NCBI GenBank assembly: GCA_016715795.1
Contig: JADJXP010000002.1
Coordinates: 2,108,001 to 2,172,000, forward strand
DNA from: Chloracidobacterium sp.
GTDB taxonomy: Bacteria > Acidobacteriota > Blastocatellia > Pyrinomonadales > Pyrinomonadaceae
Reading direction: 5' to 3'
DNA length: 64,000 nucleotides
Shown: positions 50,314-59,590 of the stretch, in pieces
Numbering within the stretch: the stretch's first letter is position 1
Layout of the letters: the number at the start of each line of letters is the position of its first letter
Translations under genes and position numbers: made by a program
The notes under the pieces: generated by a model
Told to the model about the DNA's origin: nothing
The model's input: only the letters and a program-made list of their open reading frames with translations
The model's database searches: none

Positions 50314-52056
50314 ATGGAATTGAATACATTCGACTACAGGCTGCCCGCGTCGATACACGAGGCCCTCACGACCGAGGTCGCCGCCTGGCAGGCCGCCGAC
50401 AAGATCACTCGCATCTGGAACAAGGACGCCTCGATCTGGACCGGCGATGACGAGGCCAAATGGCTCGGCTGGCTCGATATTGTCGATGAGGAATTGGCCG
50501 ATCTCGCGAAATATCGTGAGCTGACGGCCGATATCGACGGCGCCGGTCTTACAGACGTCCTCCTGATGGGCATGGGCGGCTCGTCGCTGTGCCCTGAGGT
50601 GCTGGCGATTACGTTTGGCAAGACGCATTTTCATATCCTTGATTCGACAGTTCCCGCTCAAGTCAAGACGGTCGAAAACAAGCTTGATCTGGAAAGGACT
50701 CTGTTCATTGTTGCGAGTAAATCGGGCTCGACGCTGGAGCCGAACTGTTTCAAGCAGTATTTCTTCGAGCTCCTCGCAACGCGCGTTGGACGCGAGCAGG
50801 CCGGAAAGCAGTTCATCGCCATCACCGATCCCGGCTCAAAGATGGAGCAAGTCGCCCGCGACGATGGGTTTCGCCACATCTTTTACGGCAAGCCCGAGAT
50901 CGGCGGCCGCTTCTCAGCCTTGTCGGCCTTCGGTATGGTCGCCGCCGCCTCGATGGGGCTCGATGTAGAGCAGTTCTTGAAGGAAACAAAGTCGATGATC
51001 GAAGCGTGCCGCAACCCGTTGCAGAAGCCCACGCGCAGTAAGGGCACCGACGCGGAAGATTCGCCCTCGAATCCCGCGGCTCTACTCGGTCTGATACTCG
51101 GCATTTGCCACCGCCACGGCCGCGACAAACTAACCATCTTCACCTCACCCGAGATCTACGACCTCGGCGCATGGATGGAACAGCTCGTAGCCGAATCGAC
51201 AGGTAAGAACGGCGTCGCGATCATCCCGGTCGACCGCGAACCTGTTCTGAGTTCAAGCTTTAGCTTGTCAGACGTCTACGGCGATGACCGCCTGTTCGCA
51301 TACATCACCCTAACAGGCGACGACCGCTTTGCCGATGACGCACGAGAGCTCGTCGCCGCCGGTCATCCGGTCATACAGATCGAAACACCAGCGACCGATA
51401 CGCTCGGCCAGGAATTCTTCCGATGGGAATTCGCCACCGCCGTCGCCGGTGCTGTGATGGGCATCAACCCGTTCAACCAACCCGACGTCGAATCCGCAAA
51501 GATCGAGGCCCGAAAGATCACAGACGAATACGAGCAGAGCGGGAAACTGCCCGATGAATCACCGTTCTTCGAGGGGGACGGACTATCGTTCTTTGCAAGC
51601 GACCAATATGCCGCCGATCTGACCGCGACCGTCAGCGAACCGACCGCCACGGCGATACTCAACGCCCATCTCGACAATATCGAGCCTAATGATTACTTCG
51701 CTCTGCTCGCCTTTATCGAGATGACCGCCGAACACGAATCCCTGCTTCAGGCATTCCGCGAAAAGGTCCTTGATTCGCATCGCGTTGCCACCTGTCTCGG
51801 CTTTGGCCCGCGGTTCCTGCACTCGACCGGCCAAGCCTACAAGGGTGGGGCAAACAACGGCGTATTTCTCCAGATAACATCCGACGACAGTGCCGATTTG
51901 CCCGTGCCCGGGCAGAAATACACGTTCGGCGTCGTCAAAGCCGCCCAGGCTCGAGGTGATCTCCAAGTCCTCATCGACCGCGGCCGCCGCGTATTGCGTG
52001 TTCATATTGGGGCAAAAGTTGAAGCGGGTCTTCAACGCCTATTAAGCCTGATTTGA
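50314..52056 (+). CDS. Phosphoglucose isomerase of the transaldolase-fusion type, isomerase part only
   Basis: A 580-residue SIS-fold phosphoglucose isomerase. Its sequence pattern (LMGMGGSSLCPEVLA, ASKSGSTLEPN, GRFSALSAFGMVAAA, FGPRFLHSTGQAYKGGANNGVFLQIT) is that of the C-terminal half of the bifunctional transaldolase/phosphoglucose isomerase. The transaldolase half is missing here, so it is a stand-alone form. ATG 50314 is used; TTG 50296 is possible. Residues about 236-254 (PTRSKGTDAED) and 313-319 (SSSFSLS) carry dispersed-repeat insertions, one from each of two families. Confidence 0.88.
   Translation: MELNTFDYRLPASIHEALTTEVAAWQAADKITRIWNKDASIWTGDDEAKWLGWLDIVDEELADLAKYRELTADIDGAGLTDVLLMGMGGSSLCPEVLAITFGKTHFHILDSTVPAQVKTVENKLDLERTLFIVASKSGSTLEPNCFKQYFFELLATRVGREQAGKQFIAITDPGSKMEQVARDDGFRHIFYGKPEIGGRFSALSAFGMVAAASMGLDVEQFLKETKSMIEACRNPLQKPTRSKGTDAEDSPSNPAALLGLILGICHRHGRDKLTIFTSPEIYDLGAWMEQLVAESTGKNGVAIIPVDREPVLSSSFSLSDVYGDDRLFAYITLTGDDRFADDARELVAAGHPVIQIETPATDTLGQEFFRWEFATAVAGAVMGINPFNQPDVESAKIEARKITDEYEQSGKLPDESPFFEGDGLSFFASDQYAADLTATVSEPTATAILNAHLDNIEPNDYFALLAFIEMTAEHESLLQAFREKVLDSHRVATCLGFGPRFLHSTGQAYKGGANNGVFLQITSDDSADLPVPGQKYTFGVVKAAQARGDLQVLIDRGRRVLRVHIGAKVEAGLQRLLSLI
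51031..51053 (+). repeat. In-frame dispersed repeat (SKG element), copy 3, diverged
   Basis: The core CGCAGTAAGGGCACCGACG in the isomerase gene resembles the element at 21693 and 47778, with the same phase (AGT AAG GGC) and encoded TRSKGT. It is weaker than the other two, with several substitutions. Confidence 0.55.
51254..51267 (+). repeat. CAAGCTT element arm inside the isomerase gene
   Basis: CAAGCTTTAGCTTG followed by TC matches the arm CAAGCTTTGGCTTGTC at 11787-11802 with one substitution. It is read in frame as SSFSLS. Confidence 0.5.
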
Positions 52057-52078
52057 ATTCAGCCGCAGATGTTATTCC

Positions 52079-54655
52079 CTAGTGGCCTTTCGCGGCGTTC
52101 AATCGGAACAGGTGCGTCTGAATCTGCTGTTGGTTGATCGTCGCGCTCAACTGGCCCGACACGACCGTTGCCGGTGAGAGCGTCGTCTCGATATGGGTGA
52201 GCCGCTCAGCCGAGGTGATCGGTTGCGAAAGGCTGAGCGTGTAGCCGAGCGGTGAATTAGACTGGTTCCACACGCGAACGACTATACCGCGGCTGATGCC
52301 ATCCTCGGCGGGCTTCAGCGCCCAGAGCAGGACCTTGGGATCCGAGATATTCAGGAATGAGAAACTACTGGCCGGATATGGCCTTGTCCGTGTTCCGAGG
52401 CCGTCGATCATGGTCGCGATGAGCGGATTTTGATGTTCGAGTGAGAACTTCATCGACGCCGTCTGATCAAATGCGCCGTGCGTCCGAAGGGCAAACCGCT
52501 GCTTGAAATACCGGTCGCCGCCCTGGCCTGGAATGCCGAGGCTGCTGCCGTCGGTTTGGCCGCCGGCGAGGACATTTAGCTGCGGCGTCGTGGTATCGAG
52601 CGTCGATATGCTGCTCGCTCCGAGCCGCATGAACTGGTTGTCCCAGTTGGAGAGCGTAATGCCAAAGCCGCCCGTACCATCGGTCATGTCGGCAAAATGG
52701 TTCATCGTCAACCAATCGTAACGCGCATTTCGCGGGCTGTAATGGCCGCCGTTTGCGAGCAGCTTCGCGCGAATGACCGCGCCGACCTCCTCGTGCCACA
52801 CGTCCGGCGTATTGATATCAAATGAGTATGCCCACGTCTTTACATCGCCAAAATTCGCCGTGATCTCATTCTGCACATCGACTCGGTCAACATCTCGATA
52901 GAGCGTGACCCGCGTCGTGTGAGCGATAGGGCTGGCAGAGGTCGCACGCAGAGTAACGCTGACTGGCCCGGCGTTCTCGATGACAACGGCGCCCGCTCGG
53001 TTGCCGCCGAGGTCATTGACCACGCGGCCGCCGATGTTGCGAACAAGCTCGCGATTCCCTCTCGTTTTATCCACGATGCTCGTGATCGCACCGTCGCCTG
53101 CGACCGTGACACGATAGTTTGCGTTCTCGATCGTTGATGCAACCGCCGTCGGGCCGCCGGAAAACTCCGCCGCTGCACCTTCGCGGATCTCAAAGACCTT
53201 ATAGCCCACGGACGGGACGTTCGACGCAAGCACGCGAAGGGTCAGCTGATTGCCCGTCCTCACAACCTGCGACGGAACCTCCTGCCCTGTCGAGACATCG
53301 ATCACGCGGGCCTTGTAGTTGCCGCGAAACGGCACATCAGCGAAGTCGGTCCTCGTCCAGTTCAGCGGGTTGAAGACGTAGAACCGCTGAAACTGTCCGT
53401 CGCGTGAGATCTGCTTTGCCATCTCGAATCGCGCGTCTTCGTACAGCTTATCGACGTATGCCGTTATCTCACCCTCGACCTGGCGGTTCCAGTTAGCCCG
53501 CGTTGCGCGCGGGATCGCACCGTCGGCGGTCCAGTCATGCTCAAAGTAGAGGCCCATGTCGAGCATCGCCTTGTCGCGGGCGGCGACGCGAGATGTCATG
53601 AATGACGGCTGATTCAATGATACGAGCGTCGCCATCGCCTCGGCTGTCCGCAGCTTCTCGGTCGAGCGTTTCACGCGGGCCGAGACCTCCGCCAGTGACG
53701 CTGTCAGAGCGTCCCATTCATTGCCGTAGGCAGCGGCATGAGTTTCGAGTCCGTCGCCGAACGACTTCTCAAAATCTCGAAAGAAATCTTCCTGGTTCGA
53801 GACGATGATGCGACGGTTGGCATTCGAATTCTGCTGTGCGACGGTCACGAACTCATCGCTCTTGTATTCGAGTTCGTCCCAACCGCGCCCGAACGCGGCG
53901 ACCGCAGCGAACGGATACCGCGATTGAAAATTCGAATTCGTCTCGGCAAACGTGATCGCCGCCATCGGATTGAACGCCTCGGCATAGCCGCCAAAATGCT
54001 GGTTACCGACGAATAGCGAGTTCCATTTCATTAATATCCTGCTATCGTCGCGTCCCCCTGAGTAATAGATCTCGCGGTCACGGTTCTCAAGGCCTGAAAC
54101 ATGTGTCGCGCAGTTGCAGACGCCCTTCCAGCTATACTTTGCGCCCGATCCTGCCCAGAGCGAGGTCAAGCCGTAGGGCATTGTCTGGCCCTCCATCGCG
54201 ATCGCGAGAGGAAATTTTACATTGTGCCGTCGCTCGATCAGGCCCGGATAATACATGCCGCGCAGTACCGCTTCGGACGGCGAACCGCCCTGCACCAGGA
54301 CGAGAGCATTCAGAGCGACGCTCATATGCCCGTCGCGAACGCGCGACATCATCCGCTCAAACTGCTGCGGCGTGCGATTCTTCTCGTACTCCCACATCCA
54401 CAGGCTGCCGTCGCAATTCCACCGCATCTGCGTGTCCGAGGGGTTGGCCGCCGTCTGGTCCATCTTGTCGAGGTAATAATCGATCATCGACAGGAATGCC
54501 TGTCGGTATGCCACGTCGTCGGCCACCCAAAAGTAATCCGTATGGTCGTCAGGCGAGATATAAAAGCGCCGCTGCGCTCTCGTGTTGGCTGCAAAAATCA
54601 CCGACAGAGCCGCCGTCAGTATTAAGAAGATGAATATTCGGCGCACCTTAGCCAT
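52079..54655 (-). CDS. Exported glycoside hydrolase family 38-like enzyme
   Basis: An 858-residue secreted protein from ATG 54655 (signal peptide 1-28, ANTRAQ). It has the layout of alpha-mannosidase-like GH38 enzymes: an N-terminal barrel region with DDHTDYFW and WMWEYEKNRTPQQFERMMSRV (about 30-130), a middle helical domain, and a large C-terminal beta domain (VFNPLNWTRTDFADVPF, VTLYRDVDRVDVQNEI). The usual catalytic Asp motifs of GH38 are not easy to identify, so activity is uncertain. It lies 71 nt downstream of the phosphonate operon's last gene and may be co-transcribed with it. Confidence 0.7.
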   Translation of the reverse strand: MAKVRRIFIFLILTAALSVIFAANTRAQRRFYISPDDHTDYFWVADDVAYRQAFLSMIDYYLDKMDQTAANPSDTQMRWNCDGSLWMWEYEKNRTPQQFERMMSRVRDGHMSVALNALVLVQGGSPSEAVLRGMYYPGLIERRHNVKFPLAIAMEGQTMPYGLTSLWAGSGAKYSWKGVCNCATHVSGLENRDREIYYSGGRDDSRILMKWNSLFVGNQHFGGYAEAFNPMAAITFAETNSNFQSRYPFAAVAAFGRGWDELEYKSDEFVTVAQQNSNANRRIIVSNQEDFFRDFEKSFGDGLETHAAAYGNEWDALTASLAEVSARVKRSTEKLRTAEAMATLVSLNQPSFMTSRVAARDKAMLDMGLYFEHDWTADGAIPRATRANWNRQVEGEITAYVDKLYEDARFEMAKQISRDGQFQRFYVFNPLNWTRTDFADVPFRGNYKARVIDVSTGQEVPSQVVRTGNQLTLRVLASNVPSVGYKVFEIREGAAAEFSGGPTAVASTIENANYRVTVAGDGAITSIVDKTRGNRELVRNIGGRVVNDLGGNRAGAVVIENAGPVSVTLRATSASPIAHTTRVTLYRDVDRVDVQNEITANFGDVKTWAYSFDINTPDVWHEEVGAVIRAKLLANGGHYSPRNARYDWLTMNHFADMTDGTGGFGITLSNWDNQFMRLGASSISTLDTTTPQLNVLAGGQTDGSSLGIPGQGGDRYFKQRFALRTHGAFDQTASMKFSLEHQNPLIATMIDGLGTRTRPYPASSFSFLNISDPKVLLWALKPAEDGISRGIVVRVWNQSNSPLGYTLSLSQPITSAERLTHIETTLSPATVVSGQLSATINQQQIQTHLFRLNAAKGH

Positions 54656-54726
54656 CTGGACTTGAAAGAAGACCAAATTATTAAACGCCAAAACTGAGCA
54701 GATTTCCAATCACGGTAAAAGGCATG

Positions 54727-55470
54727 CTACCGAATGATCTGAGGAAGGACGTTCTCCGCCTGTTCGAGTTCTTCGGGAAAATCAACCTCGATCCACGCCT
54801 TGCCTTCCGTCCAGCTAACGCCGATCTCCTCACCGGTAGCGATCAGGCCCATCAGGGCACGGGTGAAATACGCATTCGTTTCGCCCGCCTCGATCACGCG
54901 GTCAAGCTCGTCAAACATGGCTTCGCCACCTTGAGATGAGAACTTCGCGATGCCGAGGAAGGTGCCCGAGGCTTCGTCAAACTTAACATGCTTGCCAACG
55001 CTGGTGACGCGGCCGTCTGCGACGACTAGCTTCATCGTTTCTTCATGCAGATGCTTGTCAGCTACAAGAACGATGTCTCCGGCCTGCTCGCAGCAATTCA
55101 CCAAAATGTCCGCGTGAAACAGAACGTCAGCGTGCATTACGAGAAACTCGCTGCCGCGTGCAGCGTCTTTTGCGGTCCACAGCGAATAGATATTGTTCGT
55201 CTCGGCAAACAACTCGTTGTAGACAAACTTGACCGCAAACGAATAGCGCGGCCCGACCTCGGCAAATTTCGCCTCGATCATCTCGCGGCAATATCCCGTT
55301 ACGACCACGACCTCATCGACGCCGCATTTTTCGAGCGCGTCGAGTTGGTATTCGAGCAGCGTTCGGCCACCGACCTCTAAGAGGCATTTCGGCGTGGCCA
55401 GGGTAATCGGATACAGCCGCGTCGAGCGTCCGGCGGCCAGAAGGATGGCTTTCACGTTAGTTTGCGGCAA
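54727..55470 (-). CDS. Stand-alone sugar-phosphate-type nucleotidyltransferase
   Basis: A 247-residue nucleotidyltransferase of the LicC/phosphocholine-cytidylyltransferase type: ILLAAGRSTRLYPITLATPKCLLEVGGRTLLEYQLDAL is the NTP-binding core, LVMHADVLF the metal-binding strand and WIEVDFPEELEQAENV the C-terminal acidic site. It overlaps the PPD beta gene by 14 nt and ends the phosphonate operon. It probably activates a phosphonate or other headgroup as a CMP derivative. Substrate is inferred from context. Confidence 0.85.
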   Translation of the reverse strand: MPQTNVKAILLAAGRSTRLYPITLATPKCLLEVGGRTLLEYQLDALEKCGVDEVVVVTGYCREMIEAKFAEVGPRYSFAVKFVYNELFAETNNIYSLWTAKDAARGSEFLVMHADVLFHADILVNCCEQAGDIVLVADKHLHEETMKLVVADGRVTSVGKHVKFDEASGTFLGIAKFSSQGGEAMFDELDRVIEAGETNAYFTRALMGLIATGEEIGVSWTEGKAWIEVDFPEELEQAENVLPQIIR

Positions 55471-55930
55471 CAGCGCTCAGGAAGCGGCGTGTCATTTCTT
55501 CGGGCTCGTAGGGAATGCGCGGCGTTCCTTTTTCATTGCCCGGCTCCACGTGGATGACCTCTACATTGTGGCCGATAGCGGCAAAATCAACGGCGTGCGA
55601 GCACGTTGGCTGATCGCCCGTCGATGCATAGGTGCCGTTGTCGATGATGTAGTGCTTGAGATTATCGAGCTTGAGATACTTGGAAACCGGCAGGCTGCCG
55701 AGCGACATCAGGGCGGCGCCGTCGCCATCGATGACGATCACCTGTCTGTCGGTATTCATCGCCAGCCCGATGCCGATCGATAAGGCACAGCCCATCGAGC
55801 CGCACATATAAAAATTAGCCGCTCGATCCTTCGCGACAAATACCTCGCGAGCGATCATGCCGGTCGTCGCAACCACGAGTTCGTCGGTGACCGTTTCCAT
55901 TATCTGCCTGATGGCATCGATCCTCTTCAT
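55457..55930 (-). CDS. Phosphonopyruvate decarboxylase, TPP-binding subunit
   Basis: The C-terminal (diphosphate-binding) half of a thiamin-diphosphate decarboxylase as a separate 157-residue subunit. The Mg/TPP signature GDGAALMSLGSLPVSK...IIDNG is at about 71-104. The protein begins MKRIDAIRQIMETVTDELVVATTGM. Phosphonopyruvate decarboxylases and sulfopyruvate decarboxylases (ComE-type) are close relatives; the adjacent PEP mutase favours phosphonopyruvate. It overlaps its partner by 4 nt and the nucleotidyltransferase by 14 nt. Confidence 0.85.
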   Translation of the reverse strand: MKRIDAIRQIMETVTDELVVATTGMIAREVFVAKDRAANFYMCGSMGCALSIGIGLAMNTDRQVIVIDGDGAALMSLGSLPVSKYLKLDNLKHYIIDNGTYASTGDQPTCSHAVDFAAIGHNVEVIHVEPGNEKGTPRIPYEPEEMTRRFLSAVAAN

Positions 55931-56337
55931 TTCGGTTCGGCCTCCTCGACGATGGTGTAATTGTCGTAATTCATCAGCTTTAGCAGGTCGCGCGAGATGC
56001 GATACATCTCAAAATGCTCAAACGGCGCGCGCCTGAGACTCACCAGAACGTGGATCGGTATCTCGTAGGGCGTGAGCAGCGAGGTTATCGCATTCACGAG
56101 ATGGCCGAGGCCGGAACTTTGAATATAGACGAGCGGCTTTTTACCCGCCATATAGGCACCGGCGGCGATACTCAGGGCGACGTCCTCGCGCGTTGCGGGA
56201 ATAAATTCCGTTGTCTCATCGGCCTCCATCTCTTTGATAAAGCCCTTGAGAAACGAGCACGGCACGCCTACAAAGAAGTCGTATCCCTGGGCTTTGAAAT
56301 CGTGATAAAGATGACCGGTGTCTTCGCCGTGGCTCAA
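55927..56337 (-). CDS. Phosphonopyruvate decarboxylase, pyrimidine-binding subunit
   Basis: The 136-residue N-terminal (pyrimidine-binding) half of the TPP enzyme: FFVGVPCSFLKGFIKEM, the activating Glu in PATREDVALSIAAGAYM, YIQSSGLGHLVNAITSLLTPYEIPIHVLVSLR. TTG 56337 is chosen because GGAGG lies 7 nt upstream and the TTGA overlaps the mutase stop. The other candidate start, GTG 56355, would place the ribosome site within the ORF. A split decarboxylase parallels ComDE. Confidence 0.85.
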   Translation of the reverse strand: MSHGEDTGHLYHDFKAQGYDFFVGVPCSFLKGFIKEMEADETTEFIPATREDVALSIAAGAYMAGKKPLVYIQSSGLGHLVNAITSLLTPYEIPIHVLVSLRRAPFEHFEMYRISRDLLKLMNYDNYTIVEEAEPK

Positions 56338-58010
56338 TTCTCGACCTCCACCCACATATTCCTGTAATCGTCAAACGTATCGACCTCGGCCCAGCCTTTA
56401 TAGATATCGAGGCACGATATCGCAATGCCGCGATCGATCAACTCCTGAAGCATGTCGCTAAACGAGGCTTTGTCAAAGGTTTCTGCCTCGTGAAACGCCC
56501 CTTCCGCATTACGCGCTTTCGCATCATGATAGGCAGCCTTGAACTGCTCGATGCCCTCTTCTGAGAACAGCGCCATGCCGATGAATTCGGCATTGGCGTG
56601 CGACTTGTCGAGCTTGCGGCCGGCCTTCAGCGCTGTGTTAAGGCTGTCGTCCGGCAGGAAGAGCCCCTCGCTCTTAAGCTGCCGCTGAGTCTGGATCATT
56701 TCCGGGTAGCTCGGGCTGCTGCCATTGAGCGAGCCATGGGCACCCGACTGAGCGTGATCAACAACGACGGTTATGTCAGCCTCCGAGCGAAGGAGCCGTT
56801 CGAGGATGCCTCGGTCAAAAACGATGTCACCGTAGAGCAGAAGTGTGCGCCCTTTTAACACCTGCTCAGCGGTAAAGAACGACCCTAGCGCGGTCGTGTT
56901 AGCAAAATCGTCATTGTCAAAGTACCGAACATCGGCGATATCGACCATCTCTTTTTTATAGCCGCGAACGACAGAGATATTGCGGACCCCGTATGAGATC
57001 AGGGAATCTATCTGTCGCTGGAGAATGGTCTTGCCCTTGACCTCGAGCATCGACTTGGGCCGGTCGGCGATGAGCGGCATCAGGTGCTCCTTAAAGCCCT
57101 GGCCCGCCGCAACGATCACGGCCGAGACATTCTGCGAGGTCGTCGGCAGATACTGCGCCTCATTGGCCTGCAGTTCGTCTACACCCATCAGCCGATAGAC
57201 CTCTTTCATAGGCACGATATTCTCGTCGATCGTTGAGAGGCGTTGTGTCTCGCGGAGCTTCGAGAGCGTCGCCTGCGTGCTCTTGATCGCCGAGCGCAGG
57301 CCGTGATTGGCAAAAATGACCGCCTTGAAACCATTCTCTGCGAGTTCAGGAGCAGAGATCGTGTTGTAGGTCGTCGGAACGGACACGAGCGGCGTCTCGC
57401 GGTCCCACTGCTTGGCAAATTCAATGATCTCGTCCGGCAGCTTTGCCTTTGAGTGGATCAGGACGAGGTCAGCACCGGCGTCAGCGTATGCACGGCCGCG
57501 CTTGAGCGCCTCTTCCATACCCCAGCCTGCGATCAACGCCTCGGTGCGGGCGATGACGACGAAATCACGGTCCTTCTGCGTCTCTTTGGCGGCACGGATC
57601 TTCCCCGCAAACTCCTCGACAGATTCAAGTTCACGCTTGACGCTGTCGTAGAAGCTGCACCGCTTTGGGAAGACATTATCCTCTATACACACGGCGGCAA
57701 TACCGGCCTTTTCATACTCCTCGACCATTCGCATCACGTTGATCGCGTTGCCGTAGCCGTTGTCACAATCGGCAATGACCGGGGCCTTGATGGCATCATT
57801 CATGCTCCGGGCAATGGCGAGGTTCTCAGCCATTGTCAAGATATTTGCATCCGGCATAGCATGTGAGGCCGAGATCTCGAATCCACTCGCCCATATGGCG
57901 TCAAAACCCGCCTCCTCGCCGAGTTTTGCCGTCAGGCCGTTGTGTGCCCCGATAACGAGCACCGGCTCGCGAGTCGCGAGCAGTTCACGCAGTTGTCTTG
58001 CTTTAGTCAT
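56334..58010 (-). CDS. Phosphoenolpyruvate mutase fused to a nucleotidyltransferase
   Basis: A 558-residue bifunctional protein. Residues about 1-290 form the isocitrate-lyase-superfamily PEP mutase domain that makes the C-P bond: VIGAHNGLTAKLGEEAGFDAIWASGFEIS, IADCDNGYG (metal site), the gating loop EDNVFPKRCSF, and ARTEALIAGWGMEEALKRG. Residues about 300-558 form an NTP-transferase domain (VIVAAGQGFKEHLMPLIADRPKSMLEVKGKTILQRQI, LLYGDIVFD, WAEVDTFDDY). The fusion resembles phosphonate headgroup-activating enzymes. The gating loop normally reads EDKxFPKxNSF; here Asn and Cys replace Lys and Asn. Confidence 0.9.
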   Translation of the reverse strand: MTKARQLRELLATREPVLVIGAHNGLTAKLGEEAGFDAIWASGFEISASHAMPDANILTMAENLAIARSMNDAIKAPVIADCDNGYGNAINVMRMVEEYEKAGIAAVCIEDNVFPKRCSFYDSVKRELESVEEFAGKIRAAKETQKDRDFVVIARTEALIAGWGMEEALKRGRAYADAGADLVLIHSKAKLPDEIIEFAKQWDRETPLVSVPTTYNTISAPELAENGFKAVIFANHGLRSAIKSTQATLSKLRETQRLSTIDENIVPMKEVYRLMGVDELQANEAQYLPTTSQNVSAVIVAAGQGFKEHLMPLIADRPKSMLEVKGKTILQRQIDSLISYGVRNISVVRGYKKEMVDIADVRYFDNDDFANTTALGSFFTAEQVLKGRTLLLYGDIVFDRGILERLLRSEADITVVVDHAQSGAHGSLNGSSPSYPEMIQTQRQLKSEGLFLPDDSLNTALKAGRKLDKSHANAEFIGMALFSEEGIEQFKAAYHDAKARNAEGAFHEAETFDKASFSDMLQELIDRGIAISCLDIYKGWAEVDTFDDYRNMWVEVEN

Positions 58011-58117
58011 CTTATTTTACCTACTAACGGAATACGCCCGTCTAGGACGGGCCGCATTGAGGAAGTCCAAACTTTTAATGATACCGTCTCGATGGCCTCA
58101 AATCCAATTCGACATGA

Positions 58118-59590
58118 CTAGTAGAACGTCGCCGTTCGCTTCTCGCCCGTGTAATCAACGTAAACGACCTTAACATCGACATAAAAATCCAGTGCCATCG
58201 AGCCCAGCTCACGGCTGCCGACGCCGGTTGCTTTGATGCCGCCAAACGGTATGTGTGCCTCGCCGCCGACCGTCGCGGAGTTGATGTGCGTCACGCCCGT
58301 CTCTATCTCATCGACAAAGCGGAACACGCGCGAATTATCCTTAGTAAAGATCGCCGAGGTCAGGCCGTACTCGCTGTCATTTGCCACCGACATCGCCTCG
58401 TCAAAATCGCCCACGCGCATAACGGCAAGCACGGGCCCGAATATCTCTTCGCGGGCGATGCGCATATCGCTCGTAACACGATCAAAGACTGTCGGACGAA
58501 TAAAGTAGCCGTTTGCCCCCTCGCCATTCATCGCCCCACCGCACAGCATCTCGGCGCCGTCCTCACGGCCCGATTCAATGTATCGAAGGACGTTCTCGTA
58601 CTGATGTCTATCTACGACCGGGCCCATCTGCGTAGCCTCGTCAGCTCCGTTGCCAACTACGATGCTGTCCGCCCGCTTGACGAGTTTCTCGACAAATTCA
58701 TCCGCAATGGAATCGACAACTATCGCCCGACTCGTTGCTGAGCAACGCTGGCCCGTCGCTCCGAACGCCCCTTTCGCGGTCGCATCCACGGCCAGATTTA
58801 TATCTGCATCCTCCATAACGAGCATCGGATTCTTGCCTCCCATTTCGCAAAGGGCCTTGGCCCCGCGACGGGCGACCTGCTCATACAGCTTGATGCCGAC
58901 ATCATTCGATCCCGTGAACGAAACGCCGCTAACGGCCGGATGGCCGACGATCTCGTCTCCGGCCTCGGAGCCTGAGCCGATCACTAAATTCAGGACACCC
59001 GCCGGAACGCCTGCCTCCTCAAATATCTCAACGAGCCGCGTCGAGGTCGCAGGCAGTGCCGTCGCTGGCTTAAAAACGACCGTGTTCCCTGCTACGAGTG
59101 CGGGCGCGATCTTCCACACAGGAATAGCGACCGGAAAATTCCACGGCGTAATGCACGCGATTACGCCGAGCGGTTGCTTGATCGTGTACGCAAAATTTGA
59201 CGGCAGTTCAGAGTAGATCGTCTCGCCCGCAATGCGTCGGCCCTCACCGGCGATATATTCCATGATGTTGATCGAGCGCCGCACTTCGCCGCGGGCCTCG
59301 GTCAGCGTCTTGCCCTCTTCGCGAGTCATGATCCGAGCCAGGTCCTCGAGGTTGTCGTCAAGGATTCCGGCCGCCCTGAAAAGTATCTTGCCTCGAACCG
59401 GCGGCGGAGTCGCCTTCCAATCACGGCGGGCAGCCTCGGCGGCCTCGACGGCACGACGGGCCTCATCGCGGGTTGCCGATCTGACGGTGCCAAGCACGTC
59501 CGACGTATCTGCCGGATTGACGTTGTCAAGGGTCTGTTCCGAGGCTGATGCTTCCCATGCCCCGTTTATAAAATTATTGTAATCACTCAT
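58118..59590 (-). CDS. NAD(P)-dependent aldehyde dehydrogenase
   Basis: A 490-residue ALDH. The catalytic Cys is in GATGQRCSATS, the general base Glu in ALCEMGGKNPM, NAD binding in CITPWNFPVAIPVWK and GVSFTGSNDVG, and the C-terminal EEIFGPVLAVMRV and SREL motifs are intact. It resembles alpha-ketoglutarate-semialdehyde dehydrogenases. In this operon an attractive substrate is phosphonoacetaldehyde, giving phosphonoacetate, but this is inference. ATGA overlap (4 nt) with the CDP-alcohol gene upstream; a 107-nt gap to the PEP mutase gene. Confidence 0.88.
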   Translation of the reverse strand: MSDYNNFINGAWEASASEQTLDNVNPADTSDVLGTVRSATRDEARRAVEAAEAARRDWKATPPPVRGKILFRAAGILDDNLEDLARIMTREEGKTLTEARGEVRRSINIMEYIAGEGRRIAGETIYSELPSNFAYTIKQPLGVIACITPWNFPVAIPVWKIAPALVAGNTVVFKPATALPATSTRLVEIFEEAGVPAGVLNLVIGSGSEAGDEIVGHPAVSGVSFTGSNDVGIKLYEQVARRGAKALCEMGGKNPMLVMEDADINLAVDATAKGAFGATGQRCSATSRAIVVDSIADEFVEKLVKRADSIVVGNGADEATQMGPVVDRHQYENVLRYIESGREDGAEMLCGGAMNGEGANGYFIRPTVFDRVTSDMRIAREEIFGPVLAVMRVGDFDEAMSVANDSEYGLTSAIFTKDNSRVFRFVDEIETGVTHINSATVGGEAHIPFGGIKATGVGSRELGSMALDFYVDVKVVYVDYTGEKRTATFY

